NCBI GenBank assembly: GCA_030693065.1
Contig: JAUYBL010000010.1
Span: 1-64,000, forward strand
Reading direction: 5' to 3'
Length of the DNA stretch: 64,000 bases
Source of the DNA: Methylococcaceae bacterium
Lineage (GTDB): Bacteria > Pseudomonadota > Gammaproteobacteria > Methylococcales > Methylomonadaceae
The stretch's first letter is position 1, and each line of letters opens with the position of its first letter. The notes below the pieces were generated by a model. That model saw nothing but the letters and a program-made list of their open reading frames with translations. It was not told where the DNA came from and did not search any database. The position numbers and the translations under genes were made by a program. Shown here in pieces: positions 1 through 9,543 of this stretch.

Positions 1-504
1 GGCGCCGGCATGGTTCATCGCTTCAAAGGCCATACCACCGGTGATGCTGCCATCGCCGATAATGGCGACCATTTGTTTGTCTTCGCCTTTTAATGACGAG
101 GCAATCGCCATACCCAAGGCGGCACTGATGGAGGTACTGGAATGACCAACGCCAAACGCATCGTATTCGCTCTCGGCACGACTAGGGAACGCCGACACGC
201 CATCTTTGGTACGGATGGTAGTCATGCGCTCTTTGCGGCCGGTTAAAATCTTATGCGGATAGGCTTGATGGCCGACATCCCAAACCAACTGATCAGACGG
301 CGTATTGAACACGTAATGCAAGGCGATGGTTAATTCCACCGTGCCCAACCCGGCCGCAAAATGCCCCCCGGAAATACTTACCGTGTGCGTCAGATACTCC
401 CGCAACTCCTGCGCTAAGGGCTTAAGCTGGTCTTTGCTTAGCTTGCGTAGGTCGGCGGGGGCGTTGATAGTGCTTAAAATGGGGTAAGTACCTAGGGTAT
501 TCAT
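1..504 (-). CDS. dxs: 1-deoxy-D-xylulose-5-phosphate synthase, N-terminal part
   Basis: This is the first 168 codons of DXS, which condenses pyruvate and glyceraldehyde 3-phosphate in the first step of the MEP isoprenoid pathway. The window edge cuts the rest. The reading starts [20 protein letters not shown], and the thiamine-diphosphate region [18 protein letters not shown] lies at the cut edge. [19 protein letters not shown] and [16 protein letters not shown] are strongly DXS-like. It lies 98 bp downstream of ispA on the same strand, in the usual xseB-ispA-dxs order, so it is probably co-transcribed. Confidence 0.95.
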   Translation of the reverse strand, partial: MNTLGTYPILSTINAPADLRKLSKDQLKPLAQELREYLTHTVSISGGHFAAGLGTVELTIALHYVFNTPSDQLVWDVGHQAYPHKILTGRKERMTTIRTKDGVSAFPSRAESEYDAFGVGHSSTSISAALGMAIASSLKGEDKQMVAIIGDGSITGGMAFEAMNHAGA

Positions 505-602
505 TTTTTGGTTGATTCCTTTACGCGGCGCAGTTTTGAAGCCGTTTTTTTTAAAAAGCTGCGCGATTATCCAGCTTCATTTCTTAGTAAGCAAGTTGGT
601 AA

Positions 603-1499
603 TTAATGATTGCGCTGAATAATGTAAAGCGACAAATCTCGCAGCAAATCAGCTTCGGGACCGAAAATACTGAGGCTTTCCAACGCATGTTCATGAAGTT
701 CAAGGGCTTTTTGCTTAGCTCCGGCAAGACCCAATAACGCCGGATAAGTCGGTTTATTATTGTCTTTATCTTTACCTTGAGTTTTCCCCAACGTCGCTGT
801 ATCACTTTCTTCGTCAAGAATATCGTCTTGCACTTGGAAAGATAAACCGATGCATTTAGCGTAGTGATCCAGTTTTTTAGCAACCACCGGATCAATATCG
901 GCTTTGGCTAAAGTTGCCATATTCACACTTGCTCGAATCAACGCACCAGTTTTGTGAATGTGCATATTTTCCAACTCAGGCAAAGTCAATTGAGACCCCA
1001 CCGACTCCAGGTCAATCGCTTGCCCACCCACCATACCTTGCGAACCACTGGCTCGAGTCAACGCAGTAATCATTTTTAATCTGGCTTCTGCGCTGGCGTT
1101 GATGCTCGGATCATGGGCCAGCACTTCGAAAGCCAAGGCTTGTAGTGCATCACCAGCCAAAATAGCGGTTGCCTCGTCAAACGCGACATGACATGTTGGC
1201 TTGCCGCGTCTTAAATCATCATCATCCATTGCAGGCAGATCGTCATGAATCAACGAGTAAACATGTATAAATTCCACTGCACAAGCCGGGCCGTCCAATA
1301 GTTCCGGAGCGATTCCCAAAGCTACCCCAGTGCTGTAGGTCAACATCGGGCGCATCCGCTTACCGCCATTAAGTACGCTATAACGCATAGCTCGGTGCAA
1401 CTTTTGCGGCAACACCTTTTCACTAGGTAGACGTTCTTCTAAAGCCGCTTCAACGCGGGTTTGACAAAAATCAAGATACTCTTTTAATGCATTACTCAT
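603..1499 (-). CDS. ispA: Farnesyl diphosphate synthase (geranyltranstransferase)
   Basis: This 298-aa short-chain trans-prenyl synthase adds isopentenyl diphosphate to DMAPP and GPP to make farnesyl diphosphate. The first aspartate-rich motif reads [14 protein letters not shown] (about residues 86-99) and the second reads [12 protein letters not shown] (about 220-231). Length is normal for IspA. Its start overlaps the end of xseB by 8 bp, which fixes the start and suggests translational coupling. dxs follows on the same strand. Confidence 0.96.
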   Translation of the reverse strand: MSNALKEYLDFCQTRVEAALEERLPSEKVLPQKLHRAMRYSVLNGGKRMRPMLTYSTGVALGIAPELLDGPACAVEFIHVYSLIHDDLPAMDDDDLRRGKPTCHVAFDEATAILAGDALQALAFEVLAHDPSINASAEARLKMITALTRASGSQGMVGGQAIDLESVGSQLTLPELENMHIHKTGALIRASVNMATLAKADIDPVVAKKLDHYAKCIGLSFQVQDDILDEESDTATLGKTQGKDKDNNKPTYPALLGLAGAKQKALELHEHALESLSIFGPEADLLRDLSLYIIQRNH

Positions 1500-1725
1500 C
1501 GGTAAAGGGCTCCAAGGTTTGAGTGCCGTTTTTTTCCAAAAGAATTTGAACTTTCTGCTCCGCTTCCTGCAGGGCTTTTTGACAGGTTCGAGTGAGATTC
1601 ACTCCTCGCTCAAAGGAAATTAATGATTCTTCCAGAGAAATATCGCCTTGTTCAAGCTGAGCTACCAACTGTTCAAGTTCGGCAAGAGCATCTTCAAACT
1701 GGATTGCGATTTTTTTTTTCGGCAT
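1492..1725 (-). CDS. xseB: Exodeoxyribonuclease VII small subunit
   Basis: This is a 77-aa small subunit of ExoVII, which with XseA degrades single-stranded DNA to oligonucleotides. The family pattern [19 protein letters not shown] followed by [19 protein letters not shown] and an acidic C-terminus is clear. It is first in the xseB-ispA-dxs group. A TATAAT sequence on the minus strand at 1767-1772 is a possible -10 element, but no convincing -35 was seen. Confidence 0.94.
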   Translation of the reverse strand: MPKKKIAIQFEDALAELEQLVAQLEQGDISLEESLISFERGVNLTRTCQKALQEAEQKVQILLEKNGTQTLEPFTDE

Positions 1726-1912
1726 GTGATGGTTTAGTGGTGCAGTGTCAAAATTATCGACTGCGCATTATATATGAAATCAAGTGCCTAATGCCCGCGA
1801 AGTCCGCCACTTTATCTCAAGGTTAACAATCCGTTAAAAAAGACGCCCCATCAAAAATCTTGTACAAAGAATAGATTAAAGAGTCTTTGTTCAATTATTG
1901 TACAGATATATA

Positions 1913-1941
1913 TTGACAATAATTTAAGCTAGAAGTATGTT
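1913..1941 (+). promoter_or_regulatory. Sigma-70 promoter of candidate small RNA
   Basis: There is a perfect TTGACA at 1913-1918, a 17-bp spacer and TATGTT at 1936-1941. No open reading frame starts between here and the terminator at 2012-2049. Just upstream, TTGTACA occurs twice (1860-1866 and 1898-1904), and 1860-1870 pairs with 1884-1894 with one mismatch, a possible operator. Confidence 0.6.
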
Positions 1942-1947
1942 AACACC

Positions 1948-2049
1948 CGACACTTTTAATTACTGGCAAGATCAATTTTGTATCCTTTTGCACTAATGAA
2001 TCCTCCTCTATACCCCCGTCTAATCAGTACTTTGGATGGGGGTCTTTTT
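1948..2049 (+). ncRNA. Candidate ~100-nt small RNA
   Basis: This is inferred from a good sigma-70 promoter (1913-1941) followed about 70 bp later by an intrinsic terminator (2012-2049), with no credible ORF between them. The predicted RNA has an unstructured A/U-rich body with a CCTCCTC stretch at 2002-2008, complementary to Shine-Dalgarno-type GAGG. An Hfq-type antisense RNA is possible. The alternative is a 5' leader of the gene at 2070 with an attenuator. No known family was recognised. Confidence 0.4.
2012..2049 (+). terminator. Intrinsic terminator
   Basis: ACCCCCGTC at 2012-2020 pairs with GATGGGGGT at 2035-2043 (one G-T pair, 14-nt loop), followed by a T run at 2045-2049. It ends the candidate small RNA 20 bp before the next start codon. 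Confidence 0.65.
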
Positions 2050-2069
2050 AAACTGACAGAGAGTACAAA

Positions 2070-2489
2070 ATGACATCAATTATTTTGCAGGGATTAAAAG
2101 CAATAATCACAGCTAACTTTTATGTCTCAGTATTAGTACTGGTAGTAGGTAGCGGATTTTGCATCTCCCCGACCTACTCATATTTTGAGTTTAACGAGGA
2201 ATTGTTTGGCGAAATGAGCAACAACCTCAGATTGATCATGCTGTATTTAGGTATTACCGAGCTAATCGTTTGTGCTTATTGCTTTCTCACTCAAAGGATT
2301 CAATTTTTTATCCCTGTTGGATTTTTTTTAATCCTAATGATTGGCTCGATAAAGTTTTACGGCGAAGTTAATAATGTCGAAGTTGACGAAAATTTCCCGC
2401 TTTTCTTTCTCTACACTGGCATATCGCATGTTGTTTTTGGCAGCCTGGCAGAAATTAAACAGCGTATTAACACTCCCAATAAACAATAG
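2070..2489 (+). CDS. Small integral membrane protein of unknown function
   Basis: This 139-aa protein has four hydrophobic segments: about residues 15-33 (FYVSVLVLVVGSGFCI), 53-72 (LIMLYLGITELIVCAYCFL), 77-97 and 108-125. It resembles the four-helix DUF4345-like layout, but the family was not established. An AGAG-rich stretch about 10 bp upstream may serve as the ribosome site. It sits 38 bp before the lipocalin gene on the same strand, so the two may be co-transcribed. Confidence 0.6.
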   Translation: MTSIILQGLKAIITANFYVSVLVLVVGSGFCISPTYSYFEFNEELFGEMSNNLRLIMLYLGITELIVCAYCFLTQRIQFFIPVGFFLILMIGSIKFYGEVNNVEVDENFPLFFLYTGISHVVFGSLAEIKQRINTPNKQ

Positions 2490-2527
2490 GGTAATTGTTA
2501 AACACCCTGCTTACCTAGGACATGACA

Positions 2528-3040
2528 ATGAAACGGTTGATTGCATTATTTATAGTTTTTTTAGCCAATTGCACTGGCATTCCCGAAGGCTTAAAGCCAA
2601 TAGAAGATTTCGACATCAACCGTTACACAGGCACATGGTATGAAATTGCAAGATTAGATAATCGTTTTGAGAAAGGCCTGGAAAAGATTTCCGCGACTTA
2701 TCAGCTTCTTGATGATGGTGGGGTTGATGTAATAAATAAAGGCTGGAACGAACAAACTGGCGAATGGAAACAGGTGGAAGGCAAGGCGTATTTTATCGAC
2801 AAACCGACTATCGGGAGGCTTAAAGTCTCATTTTTTGGCCCTTTTTATGGGGGCTACAACATCATAGACCTGGACAAAAAAGATTACAGTTATGCATTGG
2901 TCACTGGACCTGATAAATCCTATTTATGGATATTATCTAAAACCAAACACCTACCCGAAGAAACCCAAATCTCTTTGATTAATAAAGCAAAAGCCTTGGG
3001 TTTTACAACTGAAGACCTTATATTCGTTAAACAAGATTAA
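2528..3040 (+). CDS. blc: Outer-membrane lipocalin (Blc-type lipoprotein)
   Basis: This is a 170-aa bacterial lipocalin, normally anchored to the outer membrane and binding fatty acids or lysophospholipids. A lipoprotein signal MKRLIALFIVFLANC ends in the lipobox LANC. The lipocalin GxW motif is YTGTWYEIAR, and the later signatures (YALVTGPDKSYLWILSKT) follow. Two ATGs exist (2522 and 2528). AGGA at 2517-2520 is 7 bp from the second, so 2528 is preferred. It follows the membrane-protein gene in one probable transcript. Confidence 0.88.
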   Translation: MKRLIALFIVFLANCTGIPEGLKPIEDFDINRYTGTWYEIARLDNRFEKGLEKISATYQLLDDGGVDVINKGWNEQTGEWKQVEGKAYFIDKPTIGRLKVSFFGPFYGGYNIIDLDKKDYSYALVTGPDKSYLWILSKTKHLPEETQISLINKAKALGFTTEDLIFVKQD

Positions 3041-3094
3041 CGCACCAATTATTTATAAAGACCAATTTTTGTCTATGTTTTGTATAAGAATTGT

Positions 3095-3123
3095 TTGACA
3101 AGATTTAATTATAGGTCTATTGT
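3095..3123 (+). promoter_or_regulatory. Putative sigma-70 promoter of the sigma-factor gene
   Basis: TTGACA at 3095-3100, 17-bp spacer, TATTGT at 3118-3123. A second TTGACA at 3123-3128 has no good -10 partner. This lies 115 bp upstream of the sigma-factor start. Confidence 0.45.
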
Positions 3124-3237
3124 TGACAAAAATAGTATGCTGTTTCCTAAACAAGTAAATAACGCCTCGTTAACATCCTTGTCGGCAACAGAATTCAACA
3201 TCTCTAGGTTACGCAAAAAATTTGAGGGATTAATGTT

Positions 3238-4617
3238 ATGGCTACTGTAAATGCACCATTGGCAGCAAAAGAAACTAATTTGCTGATCGATAACGACGTA
3301 GATTCAACGCTGCTAATGAAAGCGCAAGAGCCTATTGTTTCCAATGAAAACAGTAATTTCCGAATTGCTGAAAACCTTGCCCTTGACAAAAGTAACTTGG
3401 TCAAAGCATTGACTAGGCTTCCTGTCTCAGCGCTGTGGCTTGTCCAAAAATATCAAGAAAATGCCGACACGATTGAATACGATGAGATTGATGATGCCTC
3501 TTTCGAACTTGATCCAACTATTGAGCAAATTAAAAGCTTGGTTTTACTAGCAAGCAAAGCTTATCGCAGCGGCCAAAGTCAACATCTTGACTACATCATC
3601 GCAATTGAAAAACTGACCGCAACATTACAAGGATTTAAATACACTTTTGATGACTTGGTAGAACTTACCGACCTAGTTGTGTTTGCGTATCATCGTCGCC
3701 AGCTTAACTCATCATGGAATCATCACTCCGGCTCAATTGAAAAACGCCTACAAGGCTTACATAAACGAAATCTGGACAAATTCTCTCCATTATTTGAAGC
3801 CATCGATAGTAACGAGCTTGATGTCAACTTTGCGTTTTTACCTATTGAATTGATGTCCAATGCAGTCATCGATGTAGTTACTGCAGAACAGAATTGGTTA
3901 ATAGCCAGAAAAAAACTAGCCGCTGCCAACACCCGGCTGGTGCTATTTATTGCCAATCAATATAAAGGTGGCTTTCTTGATTTTGACGACCTGGTACAAG
4001 AGGGACAAACCGGCTTATTAAAAGCGGTTGACCGATACAACCACGAGTTAGGTTTTCAATTTTCTACTTATGCCGGGTATTGGATAAGACAAGCTATTTC
4101 TCGGGCACTCACTCGTTCTGAACGCGTTGTGCGTCTCCCATTCGGGCAAATGGCCAACATCAATAAAGTTTATCGTGCTAAAGATGAGCTGTTAACAAAA
4201 ACCGGTAGAGAGCCTAATCGTGCAGAACTAGCCGAATACACCGATCTGTCGCTGGAAGAAATAAACAACATCTTATCTATTTCACAAACAGCAATGTCCT
4301 TTGATGGAGAATCTGACGATGAAGAGCAATCCTTTGGCCCAGCAGATTTTTTAGAACAACAAGTATTTACGCCCGCTTTCGGCACCATCGCTGAAAAAGA
4401 ATTGGAAGAAATCCTTAACGGTGCCATTGAAACCTTAGATACCCGTGAAGCAAAAGTCATTCGTAGTCACTTTGGTGTTAACTGCGATTGTGAAATGACA
4501 CTACAAGAAATTGGTAACGAATTGCATCTGACCAGAGAACGGGTCAGACAAATTCAGGTAGCGGCGCTCAATAAAATCAGACGCAGTTTTGGTGAGCAAT
4601 TATTGAGTTTTTTATGA
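3238..4617 (+). CDS. RpoD-related sigma-70 family factor with divergent N-terminus
   Basis: This 459-aa alternative sigma factor recruits RNA polymerase to promoters. Core region 2 is clear (DFDDLVQEGQTGLLKAVDRY, then FQFSTYAGYWIRQAISRAL, about residues 240-285). Region 3 follows (VVRLPFGQMANINKVYRAK). Region 4.2 is TLQEIGNELHLTRERVRQIQ (about 422-441). The first ~210 residues replace the usual RpoD regions 1.1 and non-conserved insert with sequence I do not recognise. A region-1.2-like patch (LPVSALWLVQKYQ) precedes it. It is too short for RpoD (~600 aa) and longer than RpoS (~330 aa). It is probably a group 2-like factor. ftsH follows 97 bp downstream. Confidence 0.85.
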   Translation: MATVNAPLAAKETNLLIDNDVDSTLLMKAQEPIVSNENSNFRIAENLALDKSNLVKALTRLPVSALWLVQKYQENADTIEYDEIDDASFELDPTIEQIKSLVLLASKAYRSGQSQHLDYIIAIEKLTATLQGFKYTFDDLVELTDLVVFAYHRRQLNSSWNHHSGSIEKRLQGLHKRNLDKFSPLFEAIDSNELDVNFAFLPIELMSNAVIDVVTAEQNWLIARKKLAAANTRLVLFIANQYKGGFLDFDDLVQEGQTGLLKAVDRYNHELGFQFSTYAGYWIRQAISRALTRSERVVRLPFGQMANINKVYRAKDELLTKTGREPNRAELAEYTDLSLEEINNILSISQTAMSFDGESDDEEQSFGPADFLEQQVFTPAFGTIAEKELEEILNGAIETLDTREAKVIRSHFGVNCDCEMTLQEIGNELHLTRERVRQIQVAALNKIRRSFGEQLLSFL

Positions 4618-4714
4618 CAAGTGGTTATGTAAAACAAAGCCATACTGGCCTATAGTTTGGGACTTGTATGTTAATTAATAATTGGCTTCCGATAAGCGTT
4701 CAGGAGATAAAACC

Positions 4715-6646
4715 ATGAAAAAATACTTTTTTAATGCGCTGCTGCTAGGAGTAGTCCTGGTCGGTGGTTACCTTATATATGAGCGAGTTAATAGCACGCC
4801 ACCGATGCAGGAATCCCTAGCTTATTCGGATTTTATTGACAAGGTTAAACACGGCCAAGTTGATCGCGTAGAAATATCCGGCCAAATGATCAAAGTCCGC
4901 ACCTCGGACGGTCAAAATCTTGAAACATTTAACCCAGGCGACCCGCACATTATTGATGATTTATTAACCAATAATGTGCAAATCAGAACCCTGCCGCCAG
5001 AGCAAGAGTCATTTTTTATGCGGGCTTTCATGTCATGGTTCCCAATGATCGTGTTGATCGGCGTTTGGATATTCTTCATGCGCAAAATGCAACCTGGTGG
5101 CACTGGCAATAGCTTTGGCAAAAGCAAAGCCAAAATGCTTGAAGAAGACAAACTGACCGTTAAATTTGTTGATGTCGCAGGCTGTGAAGAAGCCAAAGAA
5201 GAAGTGACAGAATTAGTGGACTTTTTAAGAGCACCACAAAAATTCCAACAATTGGGCGGCAAAATTCCCCAAGGCATATTGATGGTTGGCCCTCCAGGCA
5301 CAGGTAAAACTCTGCTGGCAAGAGCCATTGCTGGAGAAGCAGGCGTTAAGTTTTTCACCATCTCCGGCTCAGACTTCGTCGAAATGTTTGTTGGTGTCGG
5401 TGCATCAAGAGTTAGAGATATGTTTGCACAAGCCAAAGAGCATGCTCCTTGCATCATATTCATAGACGAAATTGATGCTGTTGGTCGCCAACGTGGCGGT
5501 GCTGGTGTTGGTGGCGGTAATGATGAACGCGAACAAACTCTTAATCAGTTATTGGTTGAAATGGATGGTTTTAACGGTAACGAAGGCGTGATCGTGATCG
5601 CCGCTACTAACCGTGCCGATGTTCTCGACAAAGCCTTATTAAGACCCGGACGTTTTGATAGGCAAGTTACCGTGGGCCTCCCCGATGTTCGTGGTCGTGA
5701 ACAAATTCTTAACGTGCATCTTAAGAAAGTTCCATTGGCTGCCGACGTTGAAGCCAAATATATCGCTAGAGGTACACCAGGATTTTCAGGTGCAGAATTA
5801 GCCAATGTAGTCAACGAAGCAGCATTGTTCGCCGCTCGCGGTAACAAAAAAGAAGTCACGATGAATGACTTGGAAAAAGCCAAGGATAAAATCCTGATGG
5901 GCGCAGAAAAACGCACCATGGTAATGTCCGAAGAAGATAAATTACTGACTGCATATCATGAAGCTGGACATTGCATCGTTGGTCAACTGTCACCTGATCA
6001 CGATGCTGTTTATAAAGTAAGCATCATGCCCAGAGGTAGAGCATTGGGAATTACCATGTTTTTACCTGAACACGATCAATACAGCGCCAGCAAACGTAAA
6101 TTGGAAAGCCAGATTGCCAGCCTGTTTGGCGGAAGGATTGCCGAGCTGATGATTTACGGTGGCGATCGTGTTACTACCGGTGCCTCTAACGACATCGAAC
6201 GCGCTACTGAACTGGCTCGCAACATGGTTACTCGCTGGGGCTTCTCTGACAAGTTGGGTCCGCTGGTGTATGGCGAAGAACACGGCCAGCCATTCATGGG
6301 CTACCCAGGTTCACAAGGCGCCACCGTATCAAGCAATGTTGCTCACCAAATTGATGATGAAATACGAGCAGTGATAGATAAAAACTACCAACGCGCTGAA
6401 ACCATTCTACAAGAACACATTGAGATTCTTCATAAAATGGCTGATGCATTGATGAGATGGGAAACCATTGATAAAGACCAAATAAATGACCTTATGTCAG
6501 GTAGAGAGCCCAGACCGCCTAAAGACGATAACGTTACCAATGACAGTAACGCCGCTGGACCTACCCAACCAAGTAATAGAATGCAGACCAAGATTGATAA
6601 AAAAGCAATCAATTCCAACGTGAATAGGCCTGCTGGACAAGTTTGA
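4715..6646 (+). CDS. ftsH: ATP-dependent zinc metalloprotease FtsH
   Basis: This is a 643-aa membrane-anchored AAA protease that degrades misfolded membrane proteins and short-lived regulators. Two membrane segments (about residues 5-23 and 102-121) flank a periplasmic part. Walker A GPPGTGKT is near residue 192, Walker [12 protein letters not shown] follows, then the second region of homology. The zinc site HEAGH is near residue 415. The start at 4715 is chosen because CAGGAG precedes it at 4701-4706, rather than the weaker upstream TTG. A strong terminator follows. Confidence 0.97.
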   Translation: MKKYFFNALLLGVVLVGGYLIYERVNSTPPMQESLAYSDFIDKVKHGQVDRVEISGQMIKVRTSDGQNLETFNPGDPHIIDDLLTNNVQIRTLPPEQESFFMRAFMSWFPMIVLIGVWIFFMRKMQPGGTGNSFGKSKAKMLEEDKLTVKFVDVAGCEEAKEEVTELVDFLRAPQKFQQLGGKIPQGILMVGPPGTGKTLLARAIAGEAGVKFFTISGSDFVEMFVGVGASRVRDMFAQAKEHAPCIIFIDEIDAVGRQRGGAGVGGGNDEREQTLNQLLVEMDGFNGNEGVIVIAATNRADVLDKALLRPGRFDRQVTVGLPDVRGREQILNVHLKKVPLAADVEAKYIARGTPGFSGAELANVVNEAALFAARGNKKEVTMNDLEKAKDKILMGAEKRTMVMSEEDKLLTAYHEAGHCIVGQLSPDHDAVYKVSIMPRGRALGITMFLPEHDQYSASKRKLESQIASLFGGRIAELMIYGGDRVTTGASNDIERATELARNMVTRWGFSDKLGPLVYGEEHGQPFMGYPGSQGATVSSNVAHQIDDEIRAVIDKNYQRAETILQEHIEILHKMADALMRWETIDKDQINDLMSGREPRPPKDDNVTNDSNAAGPTQPSNRMQTKIDKKAINSNVNRPAGQV

Positions 6647-6667
6647 GGTGCGCTCACTTCACTCCAT

Positions 6668-6694
6668 GGGGGGGATTTAATCCCCCCTTTTTTT
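6668..6694 (+). terminator. Intrinsic terminator after ftsH
   Basis: A G-rich arm (GGGGGGA, 6669-6675) pairs with TCCCCCC (6681-6687) across a 5-nt loop, then seven Ts follow. It starts 21 bp after the ftsH stop codon. Confidence 0.85.
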
Positions 6695-6834
6695 ATCCTC
6701 GTACTCCCCATTAAAACTACTTGTTAGCGGATCAAAAATACACCAACAACTTGCTTGGTAGATGTTTTGAACTTGTCATGACAATTTATAAAATCTACCA
6801 AATAGCTAAAGCTGAATTAATATTTGGTGAATGT

Positions 6835-8007
6835 CTAAGTCCGGTGGCATTGCTTAAGTAAATATTTTGCGGTCGGATGCTTCGGGTCAATTGTAATAAT
6901 GGTGTTTAAATCAGCCTTTGCATTGCCAGTATTGCCTATTTGGCAATCTGAAAACGCCCGCTTATAGAGTAAATCAGTGTTGCGTGGATCGTTTTTTAGC
7001 GCCGCCGAAAAATCTGTTATCGCCTCCGGATACTGCTTTGCCTCCAGATAGATTGCACCGCTTTTGGTATGCGCCAACGTGGAATATGTCTCAGATTTTA
7101 TGACCAGCCCATAGTGTTCAATAGCTTTCTGTTTATTGCCTAATCCGGCATAAGTTTGACCAAGATTGTAATGCGCTTCAGGCTCATCAAACACTTTTGC
7201 GGCCGGTAAGCCTTTTTTGATGAATTCCTTATAAATTACCGCATCGGCCTTATTACCATAAGCCACAACAGCCTCATAAGCATCTCTTGCTTGCACAAGA
7301 TTATTTTGGGCAAAATACTGTTCAGCCAAGTAAGACAGAACTCTCGGCCAATATAAAGTATCAGCATTTTTTTCAGAGCTATTACTATCGATGCGTTGTT
7401 TAAGATAATTCGTTGCTTCTGGTACATGCCCCAACATTACCAGCACCATCGCTTTGTAATAGGTGGTTGCAGAATAATTATGTGGAGCATCAAACTTTTC
7501 TGCCGCTCTGATAAAATTCAGTGCTTCGTTTGTTTCGCCTATACCAGCTGCTGAAACCGCATGTGTTAATTAAGCTTGGGGCAAAATGTATTGCTCAAGG
7601 CTAATCAGATAGTCGGGAAGCTTCTGATTATTAAGAACTTTCGATGTTAATTGGTAAGCTTCAGCGTATTTTTTTTTGGTATTAAGCAGTCGGGCATAAG
7701 TCAAAATCTTGAACAGGTTGTAAGGCTTGGTAATGACAATTTCTTTTTGAATAAACGTCTCTGCCCCACTGCTATTACCCGGTTTAATATACAAAAATTC
7801 AGCGGTCAGATAATCCGCATAAACTTTAAGTACCGTTTCCTCCTCCCGCGACATGTTGCCAGCTTTTTTTTCGCCGTCAGGTTGTTTAGCAACAGCGGCT
7901 TGACCTTGATTTTTAGTGTTACCAGCAAGCTTATCTTGCGCGCAGCCCTCCAGTTGGCTTATTTGCAATAACGCACATAGCGTGACGAACATTTTTTTAT
8001 TGGACAT
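6835..8007 (-). pseudogene. TPR lipoprotein interrupted by an in-frame stop
   Basis: One reading frame runs from ATG at 8007 to the stop at 6835 (390 codons), broken only by TAA at 7570-7572. The N-terminal part (residues 1-145) has a lipoprotein signal ending LEGC. The part after the stop continues in the same frame with tetratricopeptide repeats (for example YNLGQTYAGLGNKQKAIEHY, then YLEAKQYPEAITDFSAALK). The stop could come from CAA to TAA. It is the last gene of the protease-phosphatase-kinase operon, 6 bp after the kinase. Either the operon has lost this gene, the stop is read through, or two fragments are made. A downstream ATG at 7449 could start the second part. Confidence 0.8.
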
Positions 8008-8013
8008 CCTAAT

Positions 8014-9540
8014 TTACCTGTTTCTGGGGATATAGCGATCATATCGTTCTGGAGGTGGCGCAAGGTCGACGTTATCAGAGTTATCTGAATATACTTTCTT
8101 GGTTTTTTTAACTGCCTTGGGGGGCGCAGCTTGATTCGCTTGCAAAGATGTCTCGCTTGTTAATTGCGCAGCTTTTACTGCAGCAGAACTCCCTACAAGT
8201 TCTGATAATTTCTTCTTTGCATCAACAGATCCTTGTGCAGCGGCCTTTTGAAACCACTCTATTGCCTTAGCTTCATTTTTATCCACTCCTCTACCCAGCG
8301 CATAAGCAGCGCCTAAGCCATTTTGGCCGGTTGCATCGCCTTGTGAGGCCGATTTTTCAAACATCGCCAGCGCTGTCGCATAATCTTGTTTTATACCCGT
8401 GCCATTGAAATACATTCTGCCCAGATAAGCCTGAGCGCGAGCATCACCTTTATCTGCCGCATTTTGTAACAGCATCAGTTGGTCTTGTGGGATTGTTGCG
8501 GGCAAAGTATCAATTGAAATTTTAAGAAGTGCTGCTAATGAAGTCGTATTTTTTTGTTGCGTTAACAAAGACGGACTCCCCGGAAAATCCACCCATTGCC
8601 GAACAGCAACGCCACTGCCCGCAATTAGCAACACGCCCATCACCACAACTACATGGTAATCCTGACAAAACTTAACAGCTCGATTAGGTATCAGCTTGCG
8701 AATTTCTGGTTTCCGCTTGGACTTTATGTCTTGAATTGCCAAGCAATCACGCAAAGCCACAATAAATTCCTGCGCATCGACAAAGCGCATTTCCGGTTTC
8801 TTCTGCAGCGCTTTCAGCACCAGTTTTTCTAAAGGTGCTGGAATGGACTTGTCGATACTGCGCAAACTTTTCGGTTTGTCTTCGATAACAGCCTTAACCA
8901 AGCCGTATTCAGTATCGTGTTGAAATGGCGTTTGACCCGTCAACATTTCATACAAGACAATCCCGACCGCATAAATATCGGATCGCGCATCGACTTCCTT
9001 ACTTTGATGCTGTTCAGGAGACATATAGCCAGGTGTGCCAATGCTGTGCTTAGTGCGGGCAAGACGGGCTGTTTGCAAAATTCTGGCGATACCAAAATCG
9101 AGCAGCTTGAGGGTGTTTTGGCCATTAACAATGATATTGGCCGGTTTTATATCGCGGTGAATCACATTCGATTGATGCGCATGCGCCAAGCCTTCCAGCA
9201 CCTGGATCCCATACTGTACGGCATCACGCCAAGGCAGGTGACCATGTTGCTGAATAATGCTATCCAGAGTTTCTCCCGGCACAAATTCCATCGCCATGTA
9301 GTATTGATCATCCACACGACCAAAATTGTAGACCGTCGCTATATGGCTATGATTTAAACGCCCCAGCGCAATTGCTTCCGACCTAAAACGTTCGACAATA
9401 TCCTCGCGTCGGCTTAATTCCGGACGTAGCATTTTGATGGCCACTTCCCGCTCCAGCATGGTGTCGATGCCTTTGTAAACCTCACCCATGCCGCCTTCGC
9501 CTATTTTCTCGACGATTTTATAGTTATCGATACGTTCCAT
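8014..9540 (-). CDS. Transmembrane Ser/Thr protein kinase with Sel1 repeats
   Basis: This 508-aa Hanks-type kinase has its catalytic domain at about residues 7-270: glycine loop GEGGMGEVY, lysine in VAIK (36), HRDIKPAN (Asp130), DFG (148-150) and GTPGYMSPE. One membrane segment follows (about 296-313). The outer part has at least two Sel1-like repeats (AQAYLGRMYFNGTGIKQDY, GQNGLGAAYALGRGVDKNE). It sits 3 bp downstream of the PP2C phosphatase gene, so the pair probably adds and removes phosphate on a shared target. The FHA domain two genes upstream in the operon is the obvious candidate reader. Confidence 0.93.
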   Translation of the reverse strand: MERIDNYKIVEKIGEGGMGEVYKGIDTMLEREVAIKMLRPELSRREDIVERFRSEAIALGRLNHSHIATVYNFGRVDDQYYMAMEFVPGETLDSIIQQHGHLPWRDAVQYGIQVLEGLAHAHQSNVIHRDIKPANIIVNGQNTLKLLDFGIARILQTARLARTKHSIGTPGYMSPEQHQSKEVDARSDIYAVGIVLYEMLTGQTPFQHDTEYGLVKAVIEDKPKSLRSIDKSIPAPLEKLVLKALQKKPEMRFVDAQEFIVALRDCLAIQDIKSKRKPEIRKLIPNRAVKFCQDYHVVVVMGVLLIAGSGVAVRQWVDFPGSPSLLTQQKNTTSLAALLKISIDTLPATIPQDQLMLLQNAADKGDARAQAYLGRMYFNGTGIKQDYATALAMFEKSASQGDATGQNGLGAAYALGRGVDKNEAKAIEWFQKAAAQGSVDAKKKLSELVGSSAAVKAAQLTSETSLQANQAAPPKAVKKTKKVYSDNSDNVDLAPPPERYDRYIPRNR

Positions 9541-9543
9541 TTT

